In this document: positions 26,578 through 35,394 of the stretch, piece by piece | How positions within the stretch are numbered: the first letter of the stretch is position 1 | Layout: the number at the start of each line of letters is the position of its first letter | Assembly: GCA_903832735.1 (NCBI GenBank) | Contig: CAILCO010000106.1 | Coordinates: 1 to 44,394, forward strand | Length of the DNA stretch: 44,394 bases | DNA from: an uncultured Sterolibacterium sp. | GTDB lineage: Bacteria; Pseudomonadota; Gammaproteobacteria; Burkholderiales; Rhodocyclaceae | Direction of reading: 5' to 3' | Notes under the pieces: generated by a model | Databases searched by the model: none | What the model was told of the DNA's origin: nothing | Seen by the model: only the letters and a program-made list of their open reading frames with translations | Program-made: the position numbers and the translations under genes

Positions 26578-28107
26578 ATGGAAGTAAAACCGATGGTCGG
26601 CGGGGAGCGGGTGCTCGTCACCTTCGCGCTCGCACTGGGCACCTTCATGCAGGTTCTCGACAGTTCCATCGCCAATGTGGCGATTCCCGCATTGTCGGGC
26701 GATCTGGGCGTTTCGCCGACCCAGGGCACCTGGGTCATCACCTCGTTCGTGGTCAGCAATGCCATCACTATTCCCCTGACCGGCTGGATGGCCAAGCGTT
26801 TCGGCGAAGTGCGCTTGTTCACTTTCGCCATCCTGCTGTTCACCCTGGCGTCCTGGGGCTGCGGATTGTCAACGAGCATGGGCCTGCTGATCTTTTTCCG
26901 CGTCATCCAGGGCGCCGTGGCCGGCCCGATGATCCCCCTCTCGCAGAGTCTGATGCTGAGCATCTATCCGCCGGAAAAAAAGAACACGGCGCTCGCGTTG
27001 TGGTCCGTGACGGTCCTGGTGGCGCCGATCTGCGGGCCGATACTGGGCGGCTGGATCACCGACAACATCAGCTGGCCCTGGATTTTTTACATCAACGTGC
27101 CGGTCGGGCTGTTGTGCACCTACATCACCTGGCAACGGATGCGGCTGCGCGAGACGAAAATCTTCAAGTTGCCCATCGACGCCGTCGGCCTGGCCCTGCT
27201 GGCGATGGGCATCGGCAGCCTGCAGATTATGCTCGACAAGGGCAAGGAACTGGACTGGTTCAATTCCGCGTTCATCGTCGCCCTGGCCATCGTCGCCGCC
27301 TTTGCTCTCTCGCTGCTGGTGGTCTGGGAACTCACCGAGGAGCATCCGGTCCTCGATCTTCATCTCTTCGCCAGCCGCAACTTCATGGCCGGAACCCTGG
27401 CCACCAGCGCCGGCTACATGGTGGTTTTCGGCAGCATCGTGATTATTCCCCTCTGGCTGCAGACACAGCTTGGCTATACGCCGACCTGGGCGGGGATGGC
27501 CATGGCGCCTTCAGGCGTGCTCGCCATCGTCCTGACGCCCTATCTGGGCCGCAACATGCATCGCTACGATCTGCGCTGGGTCGCGACCATCAGCTTTGCC
27601 GTGTTCGCATTCTGTTGTTTTTGGCGGACACACTTCAACACCGATGCCGATTTCGTCACCATCGCCATGCCGCAGTTCATTCAGGGCATCGCCCTGGCCT
27701 GTTTCTTCGTGCCCCTGTTCGGCATCACCATCGCCGGCCTGCCGCCCGACCGGATCGCCAGCGCTGCAGGCCTTTCCAATGCGATCCGGGTGATGGCCGG
27801 CGGCTTCGGCACCTCGCTCAGCACCACCCTGTGGGAGCGGCGCGAAGCGGTGCATCATGCCCAGCTGGCGGCCAACATCAATGCCTACAACCCGGTGGCC
27901 CATCAGGGCACGGAGCAACTGCAAGCCTTGGGCTTGGGGGCGGCGCAAAGCTACGGTTTCATCGAAAGAGCCATCACCGTGCAGGCCTACATGCTGTCCA
28001 CCATGGACGTATTCTGGATCGCAGGCTGGATATTTCTGTCGCTGATCCCGTTGATCTGGCTGGCCAAGCCACCGTTCACCCATGGCCATGGCGCGGCTGC
28101 CGAATAG
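26578..28107 (+). CDS. emrB: EmrB-type multidrug efflux transporter (MFS, DHA2)
   Basis: The 509-residue inner-membrane antiporter has about 14 transmembrane helices. It shows DHA2 marks: FMQVLDSSIANVAIPALSGD near the start, GTWVITSFVVSNAITIPLTG, motif C-like PICGPILGGWITDN, and WIFYINVPVGLL. It exports hydrophobic compounds in exchange for protons, handing them to EmrA and the channel. It is the last gene of the marR operon. After its stop, 148 bp precede the convergent M16 peptidase gene and contain a strong hairpin. A 419-codon frame overlapping its 3' part in another register is a shadow. Confidence 0.94.
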   Translation: MEVKPMVGGERVLVTFALALGTFMQVLDSSIANVAIPALSGDLGVSPTQGTWVITSFVVSNAITIPLTGWMAKRFGEVRLFTFAILLFTLASWGCGLSTSMGLLIFFRVIQGAVAGPMIPLSQSLMLSIYPPEKKNTALALWSVTVLVAPICGPILGGWITDNISWPWIFYINVPVGLLCTYITWQRMRLRETKIFKLPIDAVGLALLAMGIGSLQIMLDKGKELDWFNSAFIVALAIVAAFALSLLVVWELTEEHPVLDLHLFASRNFMAGTLATSAGYMVVFGSIVIIPLWLQTQLGYTPTWAGMAMAPSGVLAIVLTPYLGRNMHRYDLRWVATISFAVFAFCCFWRTHFNTDADFVTIAMPQFIQGIALACFFVPLFGITIAGLPPDRIASAAGLSNAIRVMAGGFGTSLSTTLWERREAVHHAQLAANINAYNPVAHQGTEQLQALGLGAAQSYGFIERAITVQAYMLSTMDVFWIAGWIFLSLIPLIWLAKPPFTHGHGAAAE

Positions 28108-28213
28108 TTGGAGTGGCGTCCAATTCCCCCAGCATGATCGAAGAGCGCCCCCGCCGCAGGGCCGCCGGGGGGCAGCGTAAGACATGGAGTCCCGCAGGGA
28201 CGAACCACCGTCA

Positions 28214-28234
28214 CCCCCTTTCCCGGAAAGGGGG
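28214..28234. terminator. Hairpin between convergent emrB and M16 peptidase genes
   Basis: CCCCCTTTCC (28214-28223) and GGAAAGGGGG (28225-28234) are perfect inverted copies around one base, giving a stem of eight or more pairs. The position between convergent genes suits a bidirectional terminator, although no T-run follows on either strand. It could also be a dispersed G/C-rich palindromic repeat. Confidence 0.5.
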
Positions 28235-28255
28235 CGGGGGGAAAGCGGTATTCTC

Positions 28256-30985
28256 CTAGCTGCCGCGGCCGACCGACCAGACCATAGGCGTATTGGCCAG
28301 ATACTTGCGCAAGGCGAGCGCGGCATCCTGCGCCGTGACCCGGGAAATCTTTTCATCGTATTGCGCCAGCCAAGCATAGGTCCGGCCGCTGTAAAGTCCT
28401 TCCGCCAGACTGCCGGCAATGGACTTCTCGACATGCAATGAGGTCTTGCGCTCCAGCAGCCAGGCGCTCTTGGCGCGTGCCACTTCCTGCGCCGAGAAGC
28501 CTTCCTTGAGCGCGCGGGCCAGTTCGTCCTTCAGGCTGAGTTGCGCCGCATCGGTCTTGTCGCTGGCGACGCTGGCCTGGATGGTCAGCCTGCTGCGCGG
28601 CTCGAAGGAGTTCCCGGACAATTTTGCATTGGCGCTGTAGGCGAGGCCTTCGCGCTCACGCAGCCGGGTCCAGATCCGGCTGTCGCTATCGCCGCCGAGG
28701 ATTTTCACGGCAATCCGCAAGGCCGGAAAGTCCGGCGCATCGTCGGTAATGCGCAACAGGGCCGAACCGGCGATCGTCGCATTGGGTTTCTCGGGCATGA
28801 CCACGATGATCGGGCTGGTATCGACGGCGAGTGGCGCTGCCACGTCCTTCACCCGCGCATAGGGAATCCGGGCGCTCGGCAGCCGGCCTATCCGCGACCA
28901 GATTGCCTGTACGTCCGCAGATGAGAAACTGCCGACCATGGTCAGGCGAACCTGGCCCAGCCCGGAAAAATCGGCCACGCAGGCACTCGCGTCGGCGTAC
29001 TTGACCGCCCGGCTTTCCGCCAGTTGCTGTTCCAGCGAACGGGGCTTGAGCGGATGCCGGGCCGGATAGTTGTCGAAGCGCAGTCTGGCGGCATTCGCGG
29101 CGACCTGGCCCGGGTCCTTCAGGCTCGCTTCCAGCCTGGCGCTCGTCGCGGCCTTGATCCGCTCGAACTCTGCCTCCGGCAGGGCGGGCGCAGCCCAGAC
29201 CGGGAGCAGGAGGTCCAGGGCCGCATCGATATTCCGCCGCGGCGCCTCGATCCGGATGCCGTCCAGGCTCAACGACCAATGCGCCTGCAAGGCCTCCAGT
29301 CTGGCGCCTAGCTGGTCGCGGGAGAGACCGGCGCCGCCGTAGGCCATCAGGCTGTCGGCCATGTTGCAGGCCGTATTCCGTCCGCTCAGGGCGGACTCGT
29401 TGCCGTAGTCGTTGGCCAGCACCAGCCAGGCCAGATCGCCCTGGGTGCGGCGCGAAATCAGCGCCGCTCGCGCCCGCGCTCCGTCCAGCGGGATATTGAC
29501 TGTGGCCTTGGCCAGTTCGCCGGCCGAGTCAGGCAGGGGATCGGCCAGCGTCGAGATGGCCGGCCAATCACGGCCTGCCACCAGCGCCCCGGCATCGACG
29601 AATTTCGGCAACTCCGGCGCCACGATGGCCTCGGCGTGGCGCAGCAGGACATCGCTGCGATTGACCGCGACGGCCCATTTTTTCAGCGCCGTGTTGGCTT
29701 CTTCCAGGGTGATGGCCTTGAGCATATCGCGCTGCCAGAAGAATAGGCGCCAGTCGCCGGCTACCTCGGCATCCTCAAGCAAGGGCGCGAGCGTTTCATG
29801 GGAGTTCTCCAGCCGCTCGAAAGCGTTGAGTTCCGTCAGGCGGGCGCGTTCCAGTTGTTCCTGGCTGACGCCTTTGGCCGCCGCCGCCTCGATATGCCCG
29901 GAGAGCGCCTTGGCCAGGAGATCCGCATCGGCCGTACTGCCTGCCGTGGCGGTGGCGACCAGCAGACTGTAGTCGGCCTGGACCTGCGTATCGCAGGACG
30001 CCGCGACGGCGATCTTGCGTTCCAGCACCAGATCCTTGCGCAGACTGCCCCAGTCATCCTCGCAAATGGCGCTCGCGGCCAGATCGAAGGCGTAGGTCTG
30101 TCGGTCCTTCATGCCGGGCAGCTTCCAGGCGCTGGCCGCCATGGTCTTGCCGGCTGGCAGAAACAGTTCGCTGCGATTGGTCGTGGCCCGCGTCTCTTCG
30201 CGGGTCCAGTTGCCGATCTTGGCGGTCGCCGGGTTGCGCGCTGCGGCAAACAGTTGGCTGGCCAGCGCCAAAACATGGTGCGTGTCGAATTTTCCGGAGA
30301 CGATCAGCGCCGCATTGTCGGGACGGTAGTGCTTCTTGTGGAAGGCCTGCAGGACACTGAACGGCGCGTCCTCGATGTCGCTCCTGGCGCCTATGGTCGG
30401 CCGCGAATAACCGTGCCAGAAGTAGGCCTGCCGCTGCAGGGCGCGCATCACCAGACTGCCGGGGTCGCTATCGTTTCGTTCCAGTTCGTTCCTGACGACG
30501 CTCATCTCGCTGTCCAGGTGCTTCTTGGTGAAACTGGCCCGGATGAAACGATCCGCCTCGATGCGGATGGCTTCGTCTATCTTTTCCGGCTCGGCCGAGA
30601 CAGTCTCGAAGAAATTGGTGCGGTCGGCGGTGGTGCTGCCGTTCCAGGTAGCCCCGAGTGCGGTCAGATCGCTCTTCAGATCGGCGCGCTTGCCTGCGCT
30701 CTTGAACAGCATGTGCTCCAGCAAGTGGGCCATGCCCGTCTCGCCGTAGCCTTCCTGTTTGCTGCCGGTCTTGACCAGAAGCTCGATGCGGGTGTTGGCG
30801 GCCGAGGGAAACGGCACGAGGATGATCTTGAAGCCGTTGGCCAGGAGATAAGAGGAAAAGCCGGCCGCTTGCGCGTCGAGGCGGGCCAGGGGGCTCTTCC
30901 CGGCATCCGAAGTCGGCGCGGCGGCTGTGCCATGAACGCAAAGTGCCAGCGCGCAGATACTCAGGCAATAGCGCAGACGGCTCAT
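28256..30985 (-). CDS. M16 family zinc metallopeptidase, periplasmic
   Basis: The 909-residue protease has an N-terminal signal peptide (about 1-22). The inverted zinc motif HxxEH is HLLEH at about residues 86-90, in GETGMAHLLEHMLFKSAG, and the distal Glu lies in the following EMSVVRNELERND helix. Two M16 halves follow one another (about 40-440 and 480-900), and the second lacks the zinc motif, as in pitrilysin/PqqL-type enzymes. It probably degrades peptides in the periplasm. The start ATG overlaps the stop of the upstream prc gene by four bases, so the two proteases are translated together and may process the same substrates in sequence. Confidence 0.9.
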   Translation of the reverse strand: MSRLRYCLSICALALCVHGTAAAPTSDAGKSPLARLDAQAAGFSSYLLANGFKIILVPFPSAANTRIELLVKTGSKQEGYGETGMAHLLEHMLFKSAGKRADLKSDLTALGATWNGSTTADRTNFFETVSAEPEKIDEAIRIEADRFIRASFTKKHLDSEMSVVRNELERNDSDPGSLVMRALQRQAYFWHGYSRPTIGARSDIEDAPFSVLQAFHKKHYRPDNAALIVSGKFDTHHVLALASQLFAAARNPATAKIGNWTREETRATTNRSELFLPAGKTMAASAWKLPGMKDRQTYAFDLAASAICEDDWGSLRKDLVLERKIAVAASCDTQVQADYSLLVATATAGSTADADLLAKALSGHIEAAAAKGVSQEQLERARLTELNAFERLENSHETLAPLLEDAEVAGDWRLFFWQRDMLKAITLEEANTALKKWAVAVNRSDVLLRHAEAIVAPELPKFVDAGALVAGRDWPAISTLADPLPDSAGELAKATVNIPLDGARARAALISRRTQGDLAWLVLANDYGNESALSGRNTACNMADSLMAYGGAGLSRDQLGARLEALQAHWSLSLDGIRIEAPRRNIDAALDLLLPVWAAPALPEAEFERIKAATSARLEASLKDPGQVAANAARLRFDNYPARHPLKPRSLEQQLAESRAVKYADASACVADFSGLGQVRLTMVGSFSSADVQAIWSRIGRLPSARIPYARVKDVAAPLAVDTSPIIVVMPEKPNATIAGSALLRITDDAPDFPALRIAVKILGGDSDSRIWTRLREREGLAYSANAKLSGNSFEPRSRLTIQASVASDKTDAAQLSLKDELARALKEGFSAQEVARAKSAWLLERKTSLHVEKSIAGSLAEGLYSGRTYAWLAQYDEKISRVTAQDAALALRKYLANTPMVWSVGRGS

Positions 30986-33207
30986 GGACAGGGGCGTTCC
31001 TGGTTGCAGACGTCCAGGTTCAAGGTGCCTGGAGGCGGCGCTACGCTAGCGGTCGCCAGCCGCGGGCCGGCACCGGCCGCGATCCTGGCGCCAGGCGCCA
31101 GCGTCACCTCGTCGCTGAGGATATGCACGGCTTCGTCGAGCAGTACGTCCTTGGCATTCTTGCGCGCTTTTTCAGCCGCCAGTTCATGCGCGATGCTGCG
31201 TTCGTCAGCTTGCAGGCCGTCGTCCCGGAGAGGCTTTTCCGGCGCGGCCTTCCCGCCGGCATCGGCGCTGCCGCCAGCCTTCTCGGCATTGCGCAGCTTT
31301 TCCCGCGCGCTCAACTTAGCCTCCTGGGCATCACGTTCCTGGCGGCGTTCGTCCTCGTTCAGCGAGATTCGGTTGTTCTTGCGCAGCTGCTTGAACTCGG
31401 CGATGTCCTCCTGCAGGGACAGGTAGTCTCTGTCCTTGGCTACCCGGGCAAGATGGCGCGACAGCAGTGTCGGCAGCAACGGCTTCAAGTCACCGAGCGG
31501 CGCAAAGTTTGCGGCCTTGATCTGGGCCCAGGGCAGCGCGTTGTCGAAGCTCGATTCGCCGAAGGTGTCAGGATCCGACACCGTGGGCAGGAGGATGTCC
31601 GGCTTGACGCCGGCAAGTTGCGTGGTGCCGCCGTTGATTCGGAAAAACTGGGCAACGGTGAACTTCAGTTCGCCGAAGCCCGGCTTCTTGGCGACCTGAT
31701 CGAGATCGATCATGGTTTGCACCGTGCCTTTGCCAAAACTCGGCTCGCCGATCAATAGTCCGCGCCCGTAGTCCTGAATCGCAGCGGCGAAAATTTCCGA
31801 CGCAGAGGCGGAACTGCGGTCGATCAGTACGCCCAGCGGGCCGGACCAGGCCACGCCGGAATGGGTTTCACTCTCCACGCTGAGTTCGCCGTTGGCGTTG
31901 CGTTGCTGCACCACGGGCCCTTTGCCGACGAACAGGCCGGTCAGTTCGACGGCTTCGGTCAAGGAACCGCCGCCGTTGTTGCGCAAGTCGACCAGCACGG
32001 CATCGACCTTTTCCTTGTTCAATTCCTGCAACAGGCGCGCCACGTCGCGGCTCGCGCTCTTGAAATTCGGGTCGCCCTTTTGCTTGGCGTCGAAATCCTG
32101 ATAGAAGGTCGGCAGCGAGATCACGCCGATGTGGCGCGTGGCTCCGCCATCCTTTACTTCGAGGACGGATTTCTTGGCCGCCTGTTCTTCCAGCGAGATC
32201 TTCTTGCGCATCAGTGAAACCCGTTGATGCTTGCCGTCCGGGCCGGCATCCGCGGGGAGTATGTCGAGCACGACCAGCGAGTCGGCCCTGCCGCGGATCA
32301 GGGCCACGGTATCATCCAGGCGCCAACCCATGATGTCCGTCAGGGCGCCGCCCTGGCCTTGTGCCACGCCGAGGATGCGGTCGCCGATCTTCAATAGACC
32401 GGAGAGGGCGGCGGGACCGCCCGGCACGAGTTCCCGTATCGTGGTGTAGTCATCCTTTTCTTCCAGCACCGCGCCTATCCCGACCAGCGACAGCCGCATC
32501 GAAATGTCGAAGTCCTCGGCCGCCCTGGGTCCCATGTAGTTGGTGTGGGGGTCGATGGCCATGGTGTAGGCATTCATGAAGGTCTGGAAGGCGTCTTCGC
32601 TCTTGATCCGCGAGATGCGCTTCAGGGTCTGTTCATAGCGCTTGTCCAGGGTCTCGGCAATACTCTGGTCATCCTTTCCGGCCAGCTTCAGACGCAGCCA
32701 GTCGTTCTTGACCCGCTTGCGCCACAGTTCGTGAATTTCCGTTTCGGATTTCGCCCAGGCCGCCTTTTCCCTTTCGTATTGATAGCTTTCCATCTGCCGA
32801 AAATCGAAGCCCCCCTTGAGCAGCTTGCGGGCGTAGGCCAGGCGCCCGGACACGCGCAGTGCGTAGCGATTGAAAATGGCGAAGGGAACGGCGAGGTCCT
32901 CGGCCATGATGGCGTCCCCCAGTCGGCTGCGAAAGCTGGACAACTGGTCGATGTCGGCCTGGATAAAGAACAGCTTTTCCGGATCCAGCGACTTCAGATA
33001 TTGGTCGAAAATTTTTCCCGACATGGCATCGTCGAGGGGCATCGCCTTGTAATGAAATCGAGTCAGCAGTTCGGCCGCCAGGTGGGCCGCCTGTGCCTGT
33101 TGCGCGACGGGTTTTAACTCTAATTTGGACGGCGTTGCCGAGTCGGGCAGTGCGGCCTGTACCGCTGTCGCCAGGACCAGCAGCAGCCAAAGCAGATTCT
33201 TCTTCAT
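30982..33207 (-). CDS. prc: Tail-specific C-terminal processing protease Prc/Tsp (S41)
   Basis: The 741-residue periplasmic protease cuts proteins at exposed nonpolar C-termini. It has a signal peptide (1-18) and a long N-terminal helical domain of Prc proteins. A PDZ domain (about 240-330; LVPGGPAALSGLLKIGDRIL) and the S41 catalytic domain follow. The Ser-Lys dyad is seen as RSSASASEIFAAAIQDYGRG and GEPSFGKGTVQ, with Ser and Lys 25 residues apart as in E. coli Prc. The C-terminal part (about 590-741) is charged and helical. The gene precedes the M16 peptidase gene with an ATGA overlap. Confidence 0.95.
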   Translation of the reverse strand: MKKNLLWLLLVLATAVQAALPDSATPSKLELKPVAQQAQAAHLAAELLTRFHYKAMPLDDAMSGKIFDQYLKSLDPEKLFFIQADIDQLSSFRSRLGDAIMAEDLAVPFAIFNRYALRVSGRLAYARKLLKGGFDFRQMESYQYEREKAAWAKSETEIHELWRKRVKNDWLRLKLAGKDDQSIAETLDKRYEQTLKRISRIKSEDAFQTFMNAYTMAIDPHTNYMGPRAAEDFDISMRLSLVGIGAVLEEKDDYTTIRELVPGGPAALSGLLKIGDRILGVAQGQGGALTDIMGWRLDDTVALIRGRADSLVVLDILPADAGPDGKHQRVSLMRKKISLEEQAAKKSVLEVKDGGATRHIGVISLPTFYQDFDAKQKGDPNFKSASRDVARLLQELNKEKVDAVLVDLRNNGGGSLTEAVELTGLFVGKGPVVQQRNANGELSVESETHSGVAWSGPLGVLIDRSSASASEIFAAAIQDYGRGLLIGEPSFGKGTVQTMIDLDQVAKKPGFGELKFTVAQFFRINGGTTQLAGVKPDILLPTVSDPDTFGESSFDNALPWAQIKAANFAPLGDLKPLLPTLLSRHLARVAKDRDYLSLQEDIAEFKQLRKNNRISLNEDERRQERDAQEAKLSAREKLRNAEKAGGSADAGGKAAPEKPLRDDGLQADERSIAHELAAEKARKNAKDVLLDEAVHILSDEVTLAPGARIAAGAGPRLATASVAPPPGTLNLDVCNQERPCP

Positions 33208-33365
33208 TCGCGCTCCTTCACTATCTTCGCTCTAGGCGTGAAACGACCGAAGGGAGTTCCTGCGGGACAACCCTTGATCTTCTCTGGAGGAGAGTAGCCG
33301 GTTCTGCGCTTGGCGAAGCCGATCGGACTGTAACTCTCTGTAAATCTTGTTACCACCGAGGGCCA

Positions 33366-33392
33366 GGCCGGCCGCTAAGAACCGAGCCGGCC
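33366..33392 (-). terminator. Possible hairpin after the hemerythrin gene
   Basis: GGCCGGC (33366-33372) and GCCGGCC (33386-33392) form a perfect 7-bp stem with a 13-base loop, starting 12 bp after the hemerythrin stop on the minus strand. There is no T-run, so the terminator role is tentative. Confidence 0.3.
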
Positions 33393-33403
33393 GGCGGGCA
33401 CCC

Positions 33404-33814
33404 TCAGGGTTTCTGCGCCGCTAGAAAATCGGCGAGTTCCTGGTCGAAGCTCGGGATATGCTGATTCCACCACTCCTCGAGGAAATGCAGCAAGGAGACG
33501 GTCATCACCGATTCCGCGTTGGCGGCATCGAACCAGGCTTTCAGTTCTAGCGATTCGCGGACCAGCTTGACATGCTCGGCCACATGCTGTTCCGCCTTGG
33601 GATAGTGATACTCGGCCATCAGGCGGTTTTCCCTGGCGAAGTGCGCCTTGGTGCCCTGGATTATCTGGTCGAGCAACTGGTCGTAGACCTCCTTGCTCTG
33701 GTGCTGGATGATGGCCGCAGCCAATTGATTGATGATCCCGACGATGCCTAGGTGATCTTCATCGATCATGGCGTGTCCTGTTTCCTGTCTTTCATCCAGT
33801 GCGATCCAGACCAT
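33404..33814 (-). CDS. Bacteriohemerythrin
   Basis: The 136-residue protein carries the di-iron oxygen-binding signature of bacterial hemerythrins in order: His in MIDEDHLGIVGIINQL, HFxxE as AHFARENRLM, HxxxH as EQHVAEH, and the closing HxxxxD as WWNQHIPSFDQEL. The starting MVWIALDERQETGH is close to the usual MxWxxxxxTGxxxID beginning. It reversibly binds O2 and may serve oxygen storage, sensing or delivery in a microaerobic organism. It stands alone between prc (upstream gap about 200 bp) and the glycogen operon, on the same strand as both. Confidence 0.93.
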   Translation of the reverse strand: MVWIALDERQETGHAMIDEDHLGIVGIINQLAAAIIQHQSKEVYDQLLDQIIQGTKAHFARENRLMAEYHYPKAEQHVAEHVKLVRESLELKAWFDAANAESVMTVSLLHFLEEWWNQHIPSFDQELADFLAAQKP

Positions 33815-33909
33815 GGCTTCCTGTCCTTACGATTGATGGGCGAAGCCGTATTGTACTGTTGTACTGGGCGGTACGGGCATCGATAATGTTGCGGCCTGGT
33901 CGCGCGTGT

Positions 33910-35394
33910 TCAGGCCGGACGATGGCGCGCGGCGCGATAGACGTCAAGGTAATCCGCCGCAGCCTTGGCCCAGGAAAAATCCGCGGCCATGCCGTTCTTC
34001 TGCAGCCGGCGCCAGAGTTTGGGACGATGCCAGGCATCGATGGCGCGGCGCGTGGCGGCCAGCAGGGATGCGCCGTCGGGGGGGCCGAAGGTGAAACCGT
34101 TGGCCGATCCGGCGGCCAGCGTTTGCGCCGTGCAGTCCGTCACCGTGTCCGCCAGTCCGCCGGTGGCGCGCACTACCGGCGGCGTGCCGTAGCGCAGGCT
34201 GTACATCTGATTCAGACCGCAGGGCTCGAATCGCGAGGGCATCAGGAAGATGTCGGCGCCGGCCTCGAAGCGGTGCGCGAGGCGCTCGTCGAAGCCGATC
34301 ACGGCTGCGACTCTGCCCGGGTGGCGGGCGGCGAGCGTGCGGAATGCCGTTTCGAATTCCGCCTCCCCGTTGCCCAGCACGGCAAGCTGCGCCCTGGGCG
34401 GTTCATCCAGGAGTTGGTCGGCGATGGCGAGCACCAGATCGACGCCCTTTTGCTCGGTGAGTCGACTGACGATGGCCAGGAGCGGCGCAGCCGCTTCCTC
34501 AATTAGCCCGAGCTCGGCGGCGAGCGCCTTACGGTTTTTCACCTTCGCCGCCAGATGGCGCGCATCGTAGCGTTGCGCCAGGTATGGATCCGTGGCCGAG
34601 TTCCAACTTGCCTCCACGCCGTTGAGGATGCCGCGGAGATCGGCACTGCGATAGCGCAGCAGGCCGTCCAGGCCGAAACCCAGTTCGTCCTGCTGGATCT
34701 CTTGCGCGTAAGTGGGGCTGACGGTGCTGATCCGGTCGGCGAATTGCAGACCCGCCTTGAGGAAGGAAATCTGCCCGTGGAATTCGACGCCGTCGTAGAC
34801 GAAGGCGGCCTCCGGCAGGCCGAGGTCGACTAGTCTTTGCGCCGGAAACAGGCCCTGGAAGGCGAGATTGTGGATGGTCATCACGCTTGCGCAGGCAGCG
34901 TCGCCGCGTCGGTCGTAGAGGTAGTGGAGATAGGCCGGCGCCAGGCCGCTCGGCCAATCGTTGCAGTGGAGAATGTCGGGACGCCAGTCTAGCGGACTGT
35001 CATTCGAGGCGAGCAGGGCGGCGACGCGGGAGAGCAGACCGAAGCGCAGTGCGTTGTCGGGCCAGTTACGTCTTCCCGGCGATTGGTAAGGTCCGCCGAG
35101 ACGGGCAAAAAAATCCGGGCAATCGAGTAGCAGCAGCGGCATTCCTGTCGCGGTGGTCGCAGCCAGCAGTCGGGAAGCGGGGAGAGTGCCGGCCGGCGGC
35201 GCCATCCTGGCAATCTCGCGGGCCTCGGGAAAGGCTGCGGTGAGCGCCGGGTAGGCGGGAACCAGGATGCGCACATCGGCGCCGGCGCTGGCGAGCGCTG
35301 CGGGCAGCGCCGCCGAGATGTCGCCCAGGCCGCCGGTTTTTTGCCACGGCGCGATTTCCGAAGTGACGAAGAGAACGCGCGGCGCGGAACTCAT
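33910..35394 (-). CDS. glgA: Glycogen synthase GlgA (ADP-glucose)
   Basis: The 494-residue GT5 enzyme elongates alpha-1,4-glucan from ADP-glucose. It shows the ADP-glucose-binding KTGGL near the N-terminus (PRVLFVTSEIAPWQKTGGLG), DILHCNDWPSGL, NLAFQGLFP, SRLTEQKGVDL and the C-terminal PSRFEPCGLNQMYSLRYGT. The ATG at 35394 is chosen over the frame start 44 codons upstream because family members begin here and it overlaps the pgi stop by four bases (ATGA). It is the last gene of the glycogen operon seen here. No glgB or glgC lies in the window. Confidence 0.95.
   Translation of the reverse strand: MSSAPRVLFVTSEIAPWQKTGGLGDISAALPAALASAGADVRILVPAYPALTAAFPEAREIARMAPPAGTLPASRLLAATTATGMPLLLLDCPDFFARLGGPYQSPGRRNWPDNALRFGLLSRVAALLASNDSPLDWRPDILHCNDWPSGLAPAYLHYLYDRRGDAACASVMTIHNLAFQGLFPAQRLVDLGLPEAAFVYDGVEFHGQISFLKAGLQFADRISTVSPTYAQEIQQDELGFGLDGLLRYRSADLRGILNGVEASWNSATDPYLAQRYDARHLAAKVKNRKALAAELGLIEEAAAPLLAIVSRLTEQKGVDLVLAIADQLLDEPPRAQLAVLGNGEAEFETAFRTLAARHPGRVAAVIGFDERLAHRFEAGADIFLMPSRFEPCGLNQMYSLRYGTPPVVRATGGLADTVTDCTAQTLAAGSANGFTFGPPDGASLLAATRRAIDAWHRPKLWRRLQKNGMAADFSWAKAAADYLDVYRAARHRPA

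Noticed and set aside
27000-28259. 419-codon plus-strand frame in another register of emrB
   Set aside because: It is His/Arg/Gly-rich with no transmembrane pattern, and it overlaps the true EmrB frame.
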